Notes under the pieces: generated by a model
Database searches by the model: none
What the model was told of the DNA's origin: nothing
What the model saw: only the letters and a program-made list of their open reading frames with translations
From: Welwitschia mirabilis
Taxonomy: Eukaryota; Gnetophyta; Gnetopsida; Welwitschiales
DNA: 64,000 nt
Assembly (NCBI GenBank): GCA_051453625.1
Contig: JBOZIK010000001.1
Span: 220,542,364 to 220,606,363 of the forward strand
Direction of reading: 5' to 3'
In this document: positions 49,690-60,692 of the stretch, in pieces
Numbering within the stretch: the first letter of the stretch is position 1
Layout: each line of letters begins with the position of its first letter
Translations under genes and position numbers: made by a program

Positions 49690-51064
49690 TATTAGGGTGT
49701 AAATTGTGTGATTAATTTAGTACTTTCTTTCAAGAAATCTTCAATCTTGGATACCTACAAATCTTAATAAAATTCATACAAAACACACTAGTATATAGGA
49801 GTTAATTCAAATGTTAAACTCTAGAGAGAAAATAGAAAGAGGAAGCTAAAATGTTACTTCAATTTAAAAGTATAGAATTGAATTAATTTCCTAATCTAAC
49901 TTTAGAATTAAAATGCAATCATGCAATGGACACAAGATGCAATGATGAATGCAATCTAAATGCAAATCCTAATCAAGTGTATCAACTTTTTGTTACCAAA
50001 GTTCACCCTCATATACTATATTAGAAATCAAAATTAACCTTATATAATTAACTTGATTCTAACATATGAAGATTATAAGAGAAAATATTTTAAAAAATAG
50101 AATGATATTTATTAATCATAGTGTTCCCACATCCATGTATAAAGCAAAAGCTCCTTAATCAAGGAGACATAATTCAACACCAAGAGATACCCTTCTCTAC
50201 AACTAGGATGGATTCCTTACTCGATCAATCTTCAAATCATTACAAGACCAATCAATGCACCTAAGATAAAAAATAAGAACCATAAAAGTGGTATTTATAG
50301 ATGTGAAATGATGATTAGGGTTATGGAAGAGTTTTAATAGACCAGAGGCTCTTATATTAATGGTTACATAATTGATGGAGTTTATTTTATATTATTTATG
50401 ATTGTCATTTGCTTGATGTTGTATGAATACTAGGGTAAAGTACGGTTGGTTTCTTCTTCTAACATGCCTTCTTAGTAGCAGTTGAGTTGTATAGATGAGG
50501 TGTTATCCTAGGTGCCATCTAGATGATATGATGGATGACGGTTGATCTTTTCTTCTCATGTCTTCTTATTCTTTACATGCCTTCTTGATGATGGTTGATC
50601 TTCATACTGTTGGCATTGTCCTGGGTGTCATTTAAATAATCATGTAAATGACTATTAGTAGTGAAATTTATAAGTTCTATTCCTCCTGATCATGCTAGTC
50701 ATCCTTTAGAGTATTGCCTGGATGATAAGATAAATGACTATCAATAGAAACCTATTTTTCCTATTTGTTGATCCCGTTGGTTATCCCTTTTAGTGTTGTT
50801 TGGACAACAAGATGGATGATAGAAGTTTCTTCATGTTCTATCCTCTTGATCATCATCCATCATTCTGCACTAGGTTCATGATATTTTGAAAAAGTTAGAG
50901 AATATGAAATATGTTTGAAAAGGGTTCATATCTTTAAATTTGATATTCTATGTAATTATCTTAAATGATCTTTAGATTCTTTCTATTTAGCTTGAAAACC
51001 TATTAAATATGCCTGAAACATACTTTAAACATGATGTTAAATATTAATGATTAGACTAGCAATA
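49690..51064 (-). repeat. A1 5' LTR (right), 1375 bp, with TATA box
   Basis: Uninterrupted LTR copy. In sense (minus) direction it contains a TATA box CTATAAATACC at 50290-50300, near the middle, with the bipartite motif repeated upstream of it (50511-50820). The sense start TATTGCTAG and end CACCCTAATA are worn forms of TGTTG... and ...TAACA seen in the partner. Confidence 0.75.
50511..50820. repeat. Cluster of bipartite motif copies in the A1 LTR
   Basis: Four copies at about 100-base spacing: 50511-50545 (GCCATCTAGATGATATGATG then GATGAC), 50632-50655, 50711-50740 and 50792-50820. Each has a near-palindromic core (xTCATCTAGATGAx), a short spacer and GGATGAY-like text. Corresponding copies in the left LTR lie at 36749-36783, 37131-37163 and 37213-37242. 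Confidence 0.6.
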
Positions 51065-51069
51065 GTGAT

Positions 51070-53986
51070 GTAACAAAAAAATTAGAAATACATTACATGG
51101 GATGTACATTGGAAACCGGATTAAATATTATAATGAGAAGTTTAAAGTATCAATCAAAATAAATTGTTAAAACATAAAACTTTTTCAGTGTCTCAAGTTA
51201 ATTGATTTACCAACCTATTTTCTTTCTTTATTTGTTTCATTTTCCCCCTTTTTTAATTTTTTTTAGTAGAATATAACCTCTTGGTAAGGAAATAAATTCA
51301 ATTACAAGTGATATCTAATTGATAGCATCATGAATGATGTATTTTGATGATGTGGATTTAATAAATGTAGCTGGGTATAAGATATCATTAACTATTGTGA
51401 CCAGTTTTGAAATTATATGGGAAATTATCCTTTATTAAAATTCAGTGAAACATTTAAGCTAAAACTTTAGGCCAAAAAATGCTAAAAATAAAATTTCACC
51501 TCATTTCAAAACTTAGGATCCATTTACTTTACCAACTTTAGATTTGCCTTTTAGAATTCCACTTCCCAATTTAATTTTAATTCTTATTAAAACTAACATA
51601 CTAAAAAATAAAAATTCAATAATTAATAATATGTTTATAAATATTAACTCTCCATTTTTAGAAGCCAAAATTCATTTTTTAATCTATAAAACTAGATCCT
51701 AAACCACTCATGTGTATTAAAGCTACTTATTTTAGAGCTGAACACTCATTGTTCTAAACAAAATTAAACCTCACTAAGCCTTACCTATCTAACCTAATAA
51801 GAGCCATCATCAAAACCATCAAGTTGCTATTTGTTTTGGTGTAAACACCATTAACCAAAGCCATCATGTCTAGTAGATTTGGAGAATTCATTATGCATAG
51901 GCACTAAGATAATTTTTATAGTAGTATGTTATTATTTATGTAGAGAATATGCAATGAACATGATGACACTATCTCTTATAAGAAAATGAAAATATTTATT
52001 TGATAACATATAAAAATTCGAATTTATTTTCAGTAATTAAGGCTAATTTGACATAATAAATTTCTAATTTTCAAAGTTTTAGTTTGGTCTGTGTTGTTAA
52101 ATTCTCATAAAAATAACATTCTACCTCTATCATTTAAAATTTCAGATCTCTAATAAGATACTAGAGCATGGATTNNNNNNNNNNGATAAGCCTATAATAT
52201 AGCAAAACACTAATGGTGCTGGTTGGATCTAATGGTGGAACCATTCATCTAGAGAAATAAGAGTTCATCTTTACATTTCAAGAACCTTAGCATATTTTAA
52301 AATTTTTTAGGTAGTTGATGGACTGATATGAAGTGGCTAAAGATTATGAAAATTTTTAAAACCCTCATATTAAAAAAAGGGTAGTTGGACCTCATTTTGA
52401 GACATCTTTTGGCATAGGCAACCTATGATTAATATTTTAAAATTGAAAGGATCTCTGAACCTTTTTACTTTATTATTTTTTTTAAAATGAATGAGCTATC
52501 CCTCAAGGCTAGCATGACATTTCAAGCATTATCTTGAATCTTTAGTTTATTTTGACTTTTCTTTATTACTATAATAAAGTGTCAAAATTTATTTAATCTA
52601 ATTTTCTTATTTCAAGTTTACATGTTTTTCCATCCTTGTTATGCTTGATTTAGATTGAAGTATGTTAAGATTTTTTGTATTTTTAGTAATTCTTCATGTG
52701 TTAATCTTAGTTCATAATTTGCTATCATTTGATGTGATTTGGGATCCATTCTTACTTTTCATGTGTATGAAGTAAATTAAGAGAGCTAAGGTGATCTAGA
52801 GTCTTCACTAACACTTATGTGATAAATGAGATTACATCATCATTCTTGAGTTTTGATGAATGCTTAACATGATTTATCTAAATTAACTATAGAGAAAGTA
52901 TATTATTATTAAGATTATTGTAATTTTTATTATGATAATGCTAGATGCTTAGGACTATGCCTCATTCCTAGCTCAATTTATTAATTAACAACCACACACA
53001 CACACACNNNNNNNNNNNNNNNNNNNNNNNNNNNNNNNNNNNNNNNNNNNNNNNNNNNNNNNNNNNNNNNNNNNNNNNNNNNNNNNNNNNNNNNNNNNNN
53101 NNNNNNNNNNNNNNNNNNNNNNNNNNNNNNNNNNNNNNNNNNNNNNNNNNNNNNNNNNNNNNNNNNNNNNNNNNNNNNNNNNNNNNNNNNNNNNNNNNNN
53201 NNNNNNNNNNNNNNNNNNNNNNNNNNNNNNNNNNNNNNNNNNNNNNNNNNNNNNNNNNNNNNNNNNNNNNNNNNNNNNNNNNNNNNNNNNNNNNNNNNNN
53301 NNNNNNNNNNNNNNNNNNNNNNNNNNNNNNNNNNNNNNNNNNNNNNNNNNNNNNNNNNNNNNNNNNNNNNNNNNNNNNNNNNNNNNNNNNNNNNNNNNNN
53401 NNNNNNNNNNNNNNNNNNNNNNNNNNNNNNNNNNNNNNNNNNNNNNNNNNNNNNNNNNNNNNNNNNNNNNNNNNNNNNNNNNNNNNNNNNNNNNNNNNNN
53501 NNNNNNNNNNNNNNNNNNNNNNNNNNNNNNNNNNNNNNNNNNNNNNNNNNNNNNNNNNNNNNNNNNNNNNNNNNNNNNNNNNNNNNNNNNNNNNNNNNNN
53601 NNNNNNNNNNNNNNNNNNNNNNNNNNNNNNNNNNNNNNNNNNNNNNNNNNNNNNNNNNNNNNNNNNNNNNNNNNNNNNNNNNNNNNNNNNNNNNNNNNNN
53701 NNNNNNNNNNNNNNNNNNNNNNNNNNNNNNNNNNNNNNNNNNNNNNNNNNNNNNNNNNNNNNNNNNNNNNNNNNNNNNNNNNNNNNNNNNNNNNNNNNNN
53801 NNNNNNNNNNNNNNNNNNNNNNNNNNNNNNNNNNNNNNNNNNNNNNNNNNNNNNNNNNNNNNNNNNNNNNNNNNNNNNNNNNNNNNNNNNNNNNNNNNNN
53901 NNNNNNNNNNNNNNNNNNNNNNNNNNNNNNNNNNNNNNNNNNNNNNNNNNNNNNNNNNNNNNNNNNNNNNNNNNNNNACACACACA

Positions 53987-54055
<69 letters not shown>

Positions 54056-54315
54056 CCTTGTAATACTAAATTACTTTATGATATTTGCAGAAATTGATTT
54101 CATACATGCTTCACTATTTTATCTATTATAATTCATCCACTGGAAAGAATGATACTAGGGATATACTTCAAACAAAAGTCCTAGTTACTTTGGTAGAGGT
54201 TGAAATTACCTTCATGAGATTTATATCCATATGATGTAGTTTCAAAGTGTGATGTTGCTAAATGACCTAAAGTTAGCCTTAAAGCATTCTAAAGCATAAT
54301 TCAATTAATACAACA
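51070..54315. other. Unrecognised DNA with (CA)n microsatellite and 970-base gap
   Basis: Right flank of A1. No coding text is recognised. If the A3 primer site is real, the right part should be the leader of an element running leftward, but no gag is found before the gap. Confidence 0.35.
52992..54053. repeat. (CA)n microsatellite spanning a 970-base gap
   Basis: CA repeats border the gap 53008-53977 on both sides (about 16 bases left, 76 right, with one CTCA interruption). Long open frames of Cys-Val repeats here are artefacts. Confidence 0.95.
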
Positions 54316-54332
54316 CCCTTGGTATAGTGGTA
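54316..54332 (-). other. A3 primer-binding-site-like sequence
   Basis: Minus-strand TACCACTATACCAAGGG shares its first nine bases exactly with the A1 primer site and continues as a one-base-deleted, transition-rich version of the tRNA-Asp site. It lies 3 nt from the LTR end, as in A1 and A2. Confidence 0.5.
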
Positions 54333-54335
54333 AGA

Positions 54336-55628
54336 TTTGACTTAGATTCATAAACTTTAAGAAAAGCGAGTTGAAAGATATTATTCTAATAAGAGAGAAA
54401 GAATTAGAGAGATAAGAATAGAATTGATTATGTTTATGAATCATTAAAATGAACTAAATTAACAATGCAATAATTCAAATGATATAACGTAATGCAATGC
54501 AAAATGCCTATGCTAAATGAATGCAATCATAATGCAATTTGATTAACCAAACTACCAATTTATTATAACCTAGATTACTCTCAGAAATCATAACATATCC
54601 CTATTAATGTCACTTTAATCTTGAAGAATCTACGTCATGATAATTGAGGAATAGAAAAAGAGAAAACTAGACAAAATATACTTTATTATTCATTAAATTA
54701 CAAATCATTCTTACATTCTCTAATAAGAAATAGCATTTCAATGGAGGAATCCTAGCGCAACACCAAGGAAAGCACTTTTTAAAATTAGGATGAATCTTTT
54801 ACCAATTAATATCTAATTATCACAAGATGAGGAGTCCATCAAAGATGATAAATAAGATGTCTATGAGGGTATTTATACTTTTAGATTAGTGATTGAGGTC
54901 ACTAAGGGATTTAATGTGAAAGGGTTTGACAAAAACCAACTTTTATTATAAGAATTATTGTTTTTTTCATAAATAAGTGACTTTCATTCACTATGTCATC
55001 CTAATGATAGGGTGGTTGACAATCCTAATTACCTATTTATGCATCATAATTGGTGGTTTAGTGGTTCCTTTACTGATCGTTCTCTCTTGGTATTATCCGG
55101 ATGATAGGGTGGATGATACCTTCAACTGCCAATAATTATTAGTCATGTCATACCATTTTATCTCTATTGAATATTATGCTTTTTTGATGCTTCTGTAATG
55201 ACTGTTATCCTTCTAGCATCATCTAGATGACGAGGTAAATGATAATGTAGTAACTTGCTTTAGTAACTTTTCACTAGAGTAACTACTACAGTACCTATTA
55301 TAGTAACTCTGATAGAGTGTTGTTGTCCCACAGTGTCATCTAGATGATAAGATGGACAACGCTACAATAACCTGCTACAGTGCCTATGCTATAGTAACTT
55401 TAAATGCTATAGTAACTTTAATTGTGATAGTAATTTTTCTATAGTGATTTCTATAGTAACTTAATCCAGACGAACATCTAATTTTATCCAAATTATGCCT
55501 AATTTCATGTCTTTCATCTTAGACATCTGAAAATGGTTAAATTAATCATAAATCCTATGACATGAGACCTAAAACACACTCCACATAGTTTGTTAAATTG
55601 TTAAATTAGCCAATTTGGCCTCACAACA
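54336..55628 (-). repeat. A3: third LTR of the A1/A2 family
   Basis: Aligns with the A1 LTRs: TGTTGTGAG at the sense start (55628), four bipartite-motif copies (54992-55020, 55089-55118, 55213-55243, 55331-55360), a TATA box (GTATAAATACC, 54868-54878), and the text GCAACACCAAGG/AACTAGGATGGAT in worn form around 54750-54800. Length 1293 bp. Flanking 5-mers (AAGAT-side and TAGCC-side) do not match, so it is not a simple solo LTR. Confidence 0.6.
55244..55465. repeat. CTATAGTAACTT short-repeat cluster in the A3 LTR
   Basis: About ten variants of the word CTATAGTAACTT (for example GTAGTAACTTGCT, CTATAGTAACTTTA twice) within some 220 bases, interleaved with one bipartite motif. Absent from the A1 LTRs at the corresponding place, so acquired or expanded in A3. 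Confidence 0.6.
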
Positions 55629-55645
55629 TAGCCCCTTACTTAGTG
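55629..55645 (-). other. A3 polypurine tract
   Basis: Minus-strand CACTAAGTAAGGGGCTA abuts the LTR start and aligns with the A1 polypurine tract. Homology continues about 30 bases further into the internal side, at roughly 65 percent by eye. Confidence 0.5.
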
Positions 55646-56262
55646 TATCTCAGTCCTTGAAAAAGTAAGTGAATAATAATAAAGACAAGCTAAATTGATA
55701 AGAAGATAAAAATATTCTAAAATGATATCACATAGCATTGAGTCCATCTTATAAGACATTTGAATATTCATTGAATTTAGAAAAAAAATAAATTTTTTTA
55801 ATTTTTATAAAAGTGAAATTTCTTCCATAAATTAATTCATGAATGAGTCTAATCCTTAAGGATTTCATTTCCCTTAAGGAAAATAAATTCATCCCTAATT
55901 TAGAGAACTTTTACTTGAAAAGTAACCCCTTATTGAATGTAAGACATAGGATGAAACATGTGAAGGGTAATTAGATAAGAAGGTTTAGGAGTAGCGCAAA
56001 TAATTCAATGATGATACAATGATGTAAATGATTTTATCAATAGTTATAGGAATGCAAGTTATCACAATGTTATGAACCTTTTAAGTAATATAAAATATAC
56101 ATAAATAACTTCAAAATTTTCTAACTTAAAAATTAATACTTTGTAATAGAATGTATTCTACTTGAAGTTGATCACTTACCAATGGTGTTTCATTTTTAAA
56201 TAAGATACATAATTTAAAATTAGTAAAAAATCATAGCTCTATTTAAATAAAATGATGAGGAC
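55646..56262. other. A3 internal-side remnant
   Basis: Continues from the polypurine tract as expected of an element interior, but no coding text is recognised before the insertion of the 4.4-kb unit. Confidence 0.35.
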
Positions 56263-57239
56263 AACATTGTAGCACCCCAAAATTGACAAATAAAAAACTT
56301 CGTGTAATGACCTCCTTAAAATGGTCAAAGTGTAAAAAAATTCATACTTTGGAGTAATAAGATGACTAGGTTACAAATTGCATGGTAAATAAATCATTGG
56401 GAGGTTATCCAAATTTTAATGGAATGATTATTCCTTCTAGCCAATCATTAGCATACCTATATATTACAAAATTGTACAAGTTCATAATACAATACTATAG
56501 ATTAGAAGGCTCTACGTTTAAGCCAATTATCATGAGCTGAAAATCAATTACCGAGTATTACCCTAAGAGAATTAATATGTCTATATTAAATTATATGTAA
56601 GAGGACATAACATCCATTTTTATCCTTCTCTCTTTTTTTTTAATTGGTCCCTTTTTGTGAAAGAAATAAATAATGTGACATCCTTTAAAAGATCTTAATA
56701 TGTGGGCATATGGGAAATCTTTTCTCATTAAGGTGAAATTTGAGGCCATAATTAATAACTTGATCTATCCCTTCAAATAATACACTAAAGACTAATTAAA
56801 CTAATTAAACTTAATACAATAATTAAGTAAAGCTATGGAAGACTATTTGTATGCAACAAGCCAAGCCACTCACCCTAGTTTAAGAGTACGCCTATTCATA
56901 TAGAGACTTAAGTAAATCTATGGATTGGCAATGCATTGGTCAAAGCTATATATTATTTATACATAAGAAATTTTAATGGCAAAGGGGTTGAACACAAATC
57001 TAAACCCACAACCTCACTATTAACATCTATGTAACTTGACCATGACACCAACCTTAAGACAATTGACAAAGAAACACTGCATTGCAACTAAAAATGGCTG
57101 AAGTATGTAATAATCATTAATCAACATTTTCTTGGCATCAAAGAACTTGAACTCTTAACCTCCATACCTCTAACAACATGTAATAACCATTTGGGCATTG
57201 ATTATTTGTTATTATTTTTTTCATTCTTTTAAGATCAAC

Positions 57240-58440
57240 AAATAAGCTAGACACAAACCATTGAAGACAGATGAAATTTCAAAATGCACAGGTGATGCGA
57301 TTCACAAAGCGAAGAGTCATAAACAGGCCCAGGATGCATTTTGCAAGGGCAAAGATGTAATGGTCTACAATGGACAAAGATAAGGAAAAAGAATGCAAAT
57401 GACGAAAGAAGCACAATTTTTTTTTGAATCGTTTTAGTGTTTGGAAGGCAATTATTGAGCATTTTCAGATGGCGCTGTTTGACGTTTTTTTCTTTTTTTT
57501 AATTAAAAAGAAATAACTCGCAGAATGGTCTAACATTTCAACCGTTCTCCGATTATAAATCAACGTAAATGAAAACCAACTGCGTGGGTCTTTTGTTCCG
57601 ACTCTTTCATCTATCTAAGGTAAAAACAAAAATCTAGAAATCTCTCTACAACTCTGTGAATAGTTTCAATTGCAATGCGTTTCAGAATGATTGGAGCTGC
57701 AAAGGTAGATGATTGCACCCTAAGAGATGGAGAATGGGCATTGTGGGAACACCATAGAAAAAGGGGCATTTCAATGGCTGTAATACGCTTAATCAATGCT
57801 TAATTCATTTGCCTAAACACCCTTTCAAGTAATGCATTTGAGCATTTCTGGCGACTAAAGACTTGAAGCACTATGTCCGCATTTTTCCCATGTTTGCCTG
57901 AGTTTTGAAGCATTTTGCTTATGTTTTCATGGGGCAAGAAACGTTTTGGCTGTTGAGGAGATGCAGAGCATTGCTGTAGCCAGGTATGCTTACAGACGGT
58001 TTGCAAGCCAACTCATGTTGAACGTTGAACGTTTTATTTGCAGATCTGAGAATAAGGAAATGATTAAGTCAATAAATTTACTGGCATTTCCATCCAGTGG
58101 ATGCGTTTCCTCCTCAAGAATGTTTAAGACACTTAATTCTCAAATGCAGGAGCGAGTTCAACATCCAAAAAATGTTTAACATTAGTGCCAGGTAGCATGG
58201 TCTCTATTCAAGTGGTGCACCAGTCCATGGCCCTGATCAGTGAGTGCTACCGCATTCGTTTCAAGGGAGATTAATTGCACGCTCAGAACATTTGTGGATT
58301 GGTGAGTATTGAAGGTTGAAGCCACAACATAGAGGCTCAAGAGTTGAGCATTTCAATCCATTATCAGCACTTGCTTACTAGTGTAATGGTAACGATCACT
58401 TATCAAGTGGAACGTTGGCGGTTTGATTCTCCGCGCGCTC
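57240..58440. other. GC-richer, gene-like segment inside the 4.4-kb unit, unrecognised
   Basis: Differs in composition from everything around it. On the minus strand 58006-57611 is one frame of 132 codons broken by a single stop (57800-57802). On the plus strand a 77-codon frame lies at 57946-58179. A TATA-like GATTATAAATC occurs at 57550-57560 (plus). I recognise no protein family. It may be captured host DNA. Confidence 0.35.
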
Positions 58441-58441
58441 A
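58378..58441 (+). ncRNA. tRNA-like pol III A and B boxes (SINE or tRNA pseudogene candidate)
   Basis: TAGTGTAATGG (58379-58389 region) fits the A-box consensus TRGYNNARNGG, and GGTTTGATTCT (58420-58430) fits the B-box GGTTCGANTCC with two differences, at tRNA-like spacing. Between them CAC-TTATCAA-GTG can form an anticodon-type stem-loop. The flanks do not pair as an acceptor stem, so a functional tRNA is unlikely. A tRNA-derived SINE head or a worn tRNA gene is possible. Confidence 0.35.
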
Positions 58442-59451
58442 TTAGACCACTTTAAATTAAGTTTTATTTAATTTCCTTTTGGCCGTAACATCCTCACAAG
58501 ACAATTTAATAGTATGTAGATATTTAACATTGCCCTTCATCAAGCCTAATAATGATATAGTATTTAAATAATTAACATTACCTTTCATATTGTAAATTTT
58601 ATAGTAATTAATAATTATTAATGCCTTTCATCAAGCCTACTCATATCAGATTTTAAATATCTTTGAAAGGAGGAGGGAAACACATGGCTTTTTCTTAAAA
58701 TTTATTATAAATAAATGAGCATAAATTTTGTAATTAAGGCTCACTATTCTATATTCATACATAAACTAAAACTCTCAAGAAAACTTTACAATAGAAGCTT
58801 GGAAATGAAATGCCAAATCATACTTATCCATAATAATGATTCCAAGAATTTATATTACAAATTACCATTCAATGCCCTTTGAGGTAAAATACGGAGCTAA
58901 ATATTCAAGACTTACATTATGGTCCTTCAAGTAAAATATGAATAATATGTGCTATAATCATCACATTTCATTGCAAGAATTTTCAAGGAAAATATTTATT
59001 ATACAATACATAATGTATCATCTAAGAAAACTTCATAAACTGTAAATCACATACTTTTAACTCTTAATACTTTCAAGGAACATTATTCTAGAAAAGTATA
59101 TTTTGATATCAAGATCTCAATCATATATCAGCAAGTATTTTAAGTTTAATAAAGGAATACAATATTATTTAGCAAATTTTCCAATAATACTGAGACATTA
59201 ATCCTTCGCATCCTTATGCCCACAACAGTAATCTATACTTCAAATTTTCCACCTATTACACAAAAGTATGGGATGAGAATTATGAAAATCTCTCCCAATT
59301 GGGTCTAGGTAAGGCTAGACAACACAAGAAAGGATTTTTCAAAAGTTAAGATAGGAAAGATATGTAAGAACTTCAAGAATAAGTTGTATCACAAAACACC
59401 AACTTTATGGTTATAAAACAAGACTAATCAATATATATTTTCATATATTTC

Positions 59452-59599
59452 AATTACTTCACTGTCTCATTTAATGATCTGTGAAGCCCATTGCCTTTGG
59501 AAATCTATGGTTCACATATAATATTTTAATTTTACTTCACTACCTCATTTGATAATTTGTAAAGTCCACTCCCTCATTCGACAATCTGTGGTTCTCATT

Positions 59600-59631
<32 letters not shown>

Positions 59632-59815
59632 TTCACATATCATTAATTTCACTGCCTCATTCGGTGATTAGTGAATCTCATTGGCTTATTTGGAGATATG
59701 TGGTCAATGTGTTATCCCCATTGCCTCATCTAATGATTTATGAAATTCTCACTTCACTGTCTCATTCGATGATCTGTGAAGCTGACTACCTTGTTTGGCA
59801 ATCTGTGGAATTACA
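59452..59815. repeat. Degenerate tandem array of about 65-bp units made of two half-units
   Basis: Units begin near 59455, 59533, 59647, about 59714 (partial) and 59751. Consensus halves: CACTGCCTCATTCGATGATC followed by TGTGAA, then TTGCCT.ATTTGG.AATC followed by TGTGGT. The first half can fold on CTTCAC/GTGAAG. A (TA)n(CA)n run (59599-59630) interrupts the array after the second unit. Confidence 0.7.
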
Positions 59816-60225
59816 TAGCCATAAATTCAAGAAATCATGATAATAAGAGAAGTATGATAAGGTATAACCATAAAGTATCTATTTACAATAAGTACAACTT
59901 AAGTTATAATATCAAGACATTGAGTATAGAAGGTAGTACGAGAGAAGATTTAGAACAAAACTAATTCTACTCTTATCAAGCATCACACTTTTTTATATTT
60001 GTTTCATAGGAATATTGATACATCAAACACAATAATGCATTGCATGCAAAGGAATGGACCAACAAGAAAGCAAAAAAAGAATAGAACCATACCCACATCA
60101 AATCATGATGTTTAAGGACTTTGAAGATGTTCCAAGTTTCCAAAGCTCGTAGATCTCATAATCTCTAAGATTCAGAAGCAAAGTCTGTTTGGAAAAATAA
60201 GCTAGACTTGAGGGAGAAAGAACTC

Positions 60226-60234
60226 TATTTATAA
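60226..60234 (-). promoter_or_regulatory. TATA box on the minus strand (TATAAATAG)
   Basis: Minus-strand TCATTATAAATAGAGTTC is a strong plant TATA box. It lies about 455 bases inside the right (sense 5') end of the 4.4-kb unit, as expected if that unit is an LTR read on the minus strand. Confidence 0.4.
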
Positions 60235-60692
60235 TGAGAGAATGTGGGTAAAGTAACATGACTCAAGAATACAAAAGGACACATCATGAGCCAACGGTAA
60301 AGGCGAGGGTTTCATAATGTCTCATAAAAGGCTTGCCTGACCATCGAGCGCTTTAATAACATAAAAAGAATACTTTTTGTTCTATCAAATTTAATCATAA
60401 TAAAAAGAAAAAATAAATAATAAGCCTCCACATTTGACATTTGATCATGCATAAATTCTAGGTAGGTGAAATAATAATAAAAGTAAATGAAATTATCATC
60501 ACTAAGAACATTCTTGAAGATTATAAAGTAATATTTTAACCAAGAAAAAAGGAACTCAAAGCACAATTTAATATAACAACATAATATTTATATCACTTGA
60601 AGATTTCAAAATAATTAAATCCTTCTAAATAATTTATTAAACTTAATCTTCACATATTTTAAAAGAAGTAAAAATATGGACGTGACAAACAT

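Larger units (their letters stand above)
35640..51064 (-). mobile_element. Athila-like Ty3/gypsy element A1, full structure
   Basis: Both LTRs, a primer-binding site, gag, protease, RT, RNase H, integrase, an extra ORF region, a polypurine tract and flanking 5-bp duplicates (ATGAT at 35635-35639, GTGAT at 51065-51069, one transition apart) are all present in minus-strand order. Length is about 15.4 kb including N and assembly-overlap duplications. LTR ends are TGTTAGGGTG at 35640 and CTCACAACA ending at 37488 in plus-strand reading; the other LTR has TATTAGGGTG at 49690 and ends CTAGCAATA at 51064. The LTR pair is roughly four-fifths identical by eye, so the insertion is old. The family is Athila-like by gag/pol text and a tRNA-Asp-type primer site. 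No gene product is intact. Confidence 0.75.
56268..60687. mobile_element. 4.42-kb unit with TG...CA ends and perfect 5-bp target duplication
   Basis: Starts TGTAGCACCCC and ends GGACGTGACA, an imperfect inverted terminal pair typical of plant LTRs. It is flanked by AACAT at 56263-56267 and AACAT at 60688-60692. I picked the ends from the LTR-like termini first, then found the duplication. No internal LTR pair was detected by eye, so it is either a very long solo LTR (minus sense, TATA at 60226-60234) or a non-autonomous element. It contains a GC-richer gene-like segment (57240-58440), a tRNA-like promoter pair and a tandem array. No gag or pol text. Confidence 0.5.

Noticed and set aside
49669-49690. 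Primer-site region of A1 resembles the 5' (D-arm) part of tRNA-Asp on the plus strand (AGTA-TAGTGGTAAGT)
   Set aside because: The A2 copy and the spacing to the LTR fit the tRNA 3' end by transitions. The D-arm match is absent in A2, so I treat it as coincidence.
52968-54055. Long open frames of 339-356 codons
   Set aside because: They are (CA)n repeat translated across 970 N; not coding.
54336-55628. Simple solo LTR
   Set aside because: Flanking 5-mers differ, and the flanks align with primer-site and polypurine-tract regions of A1.
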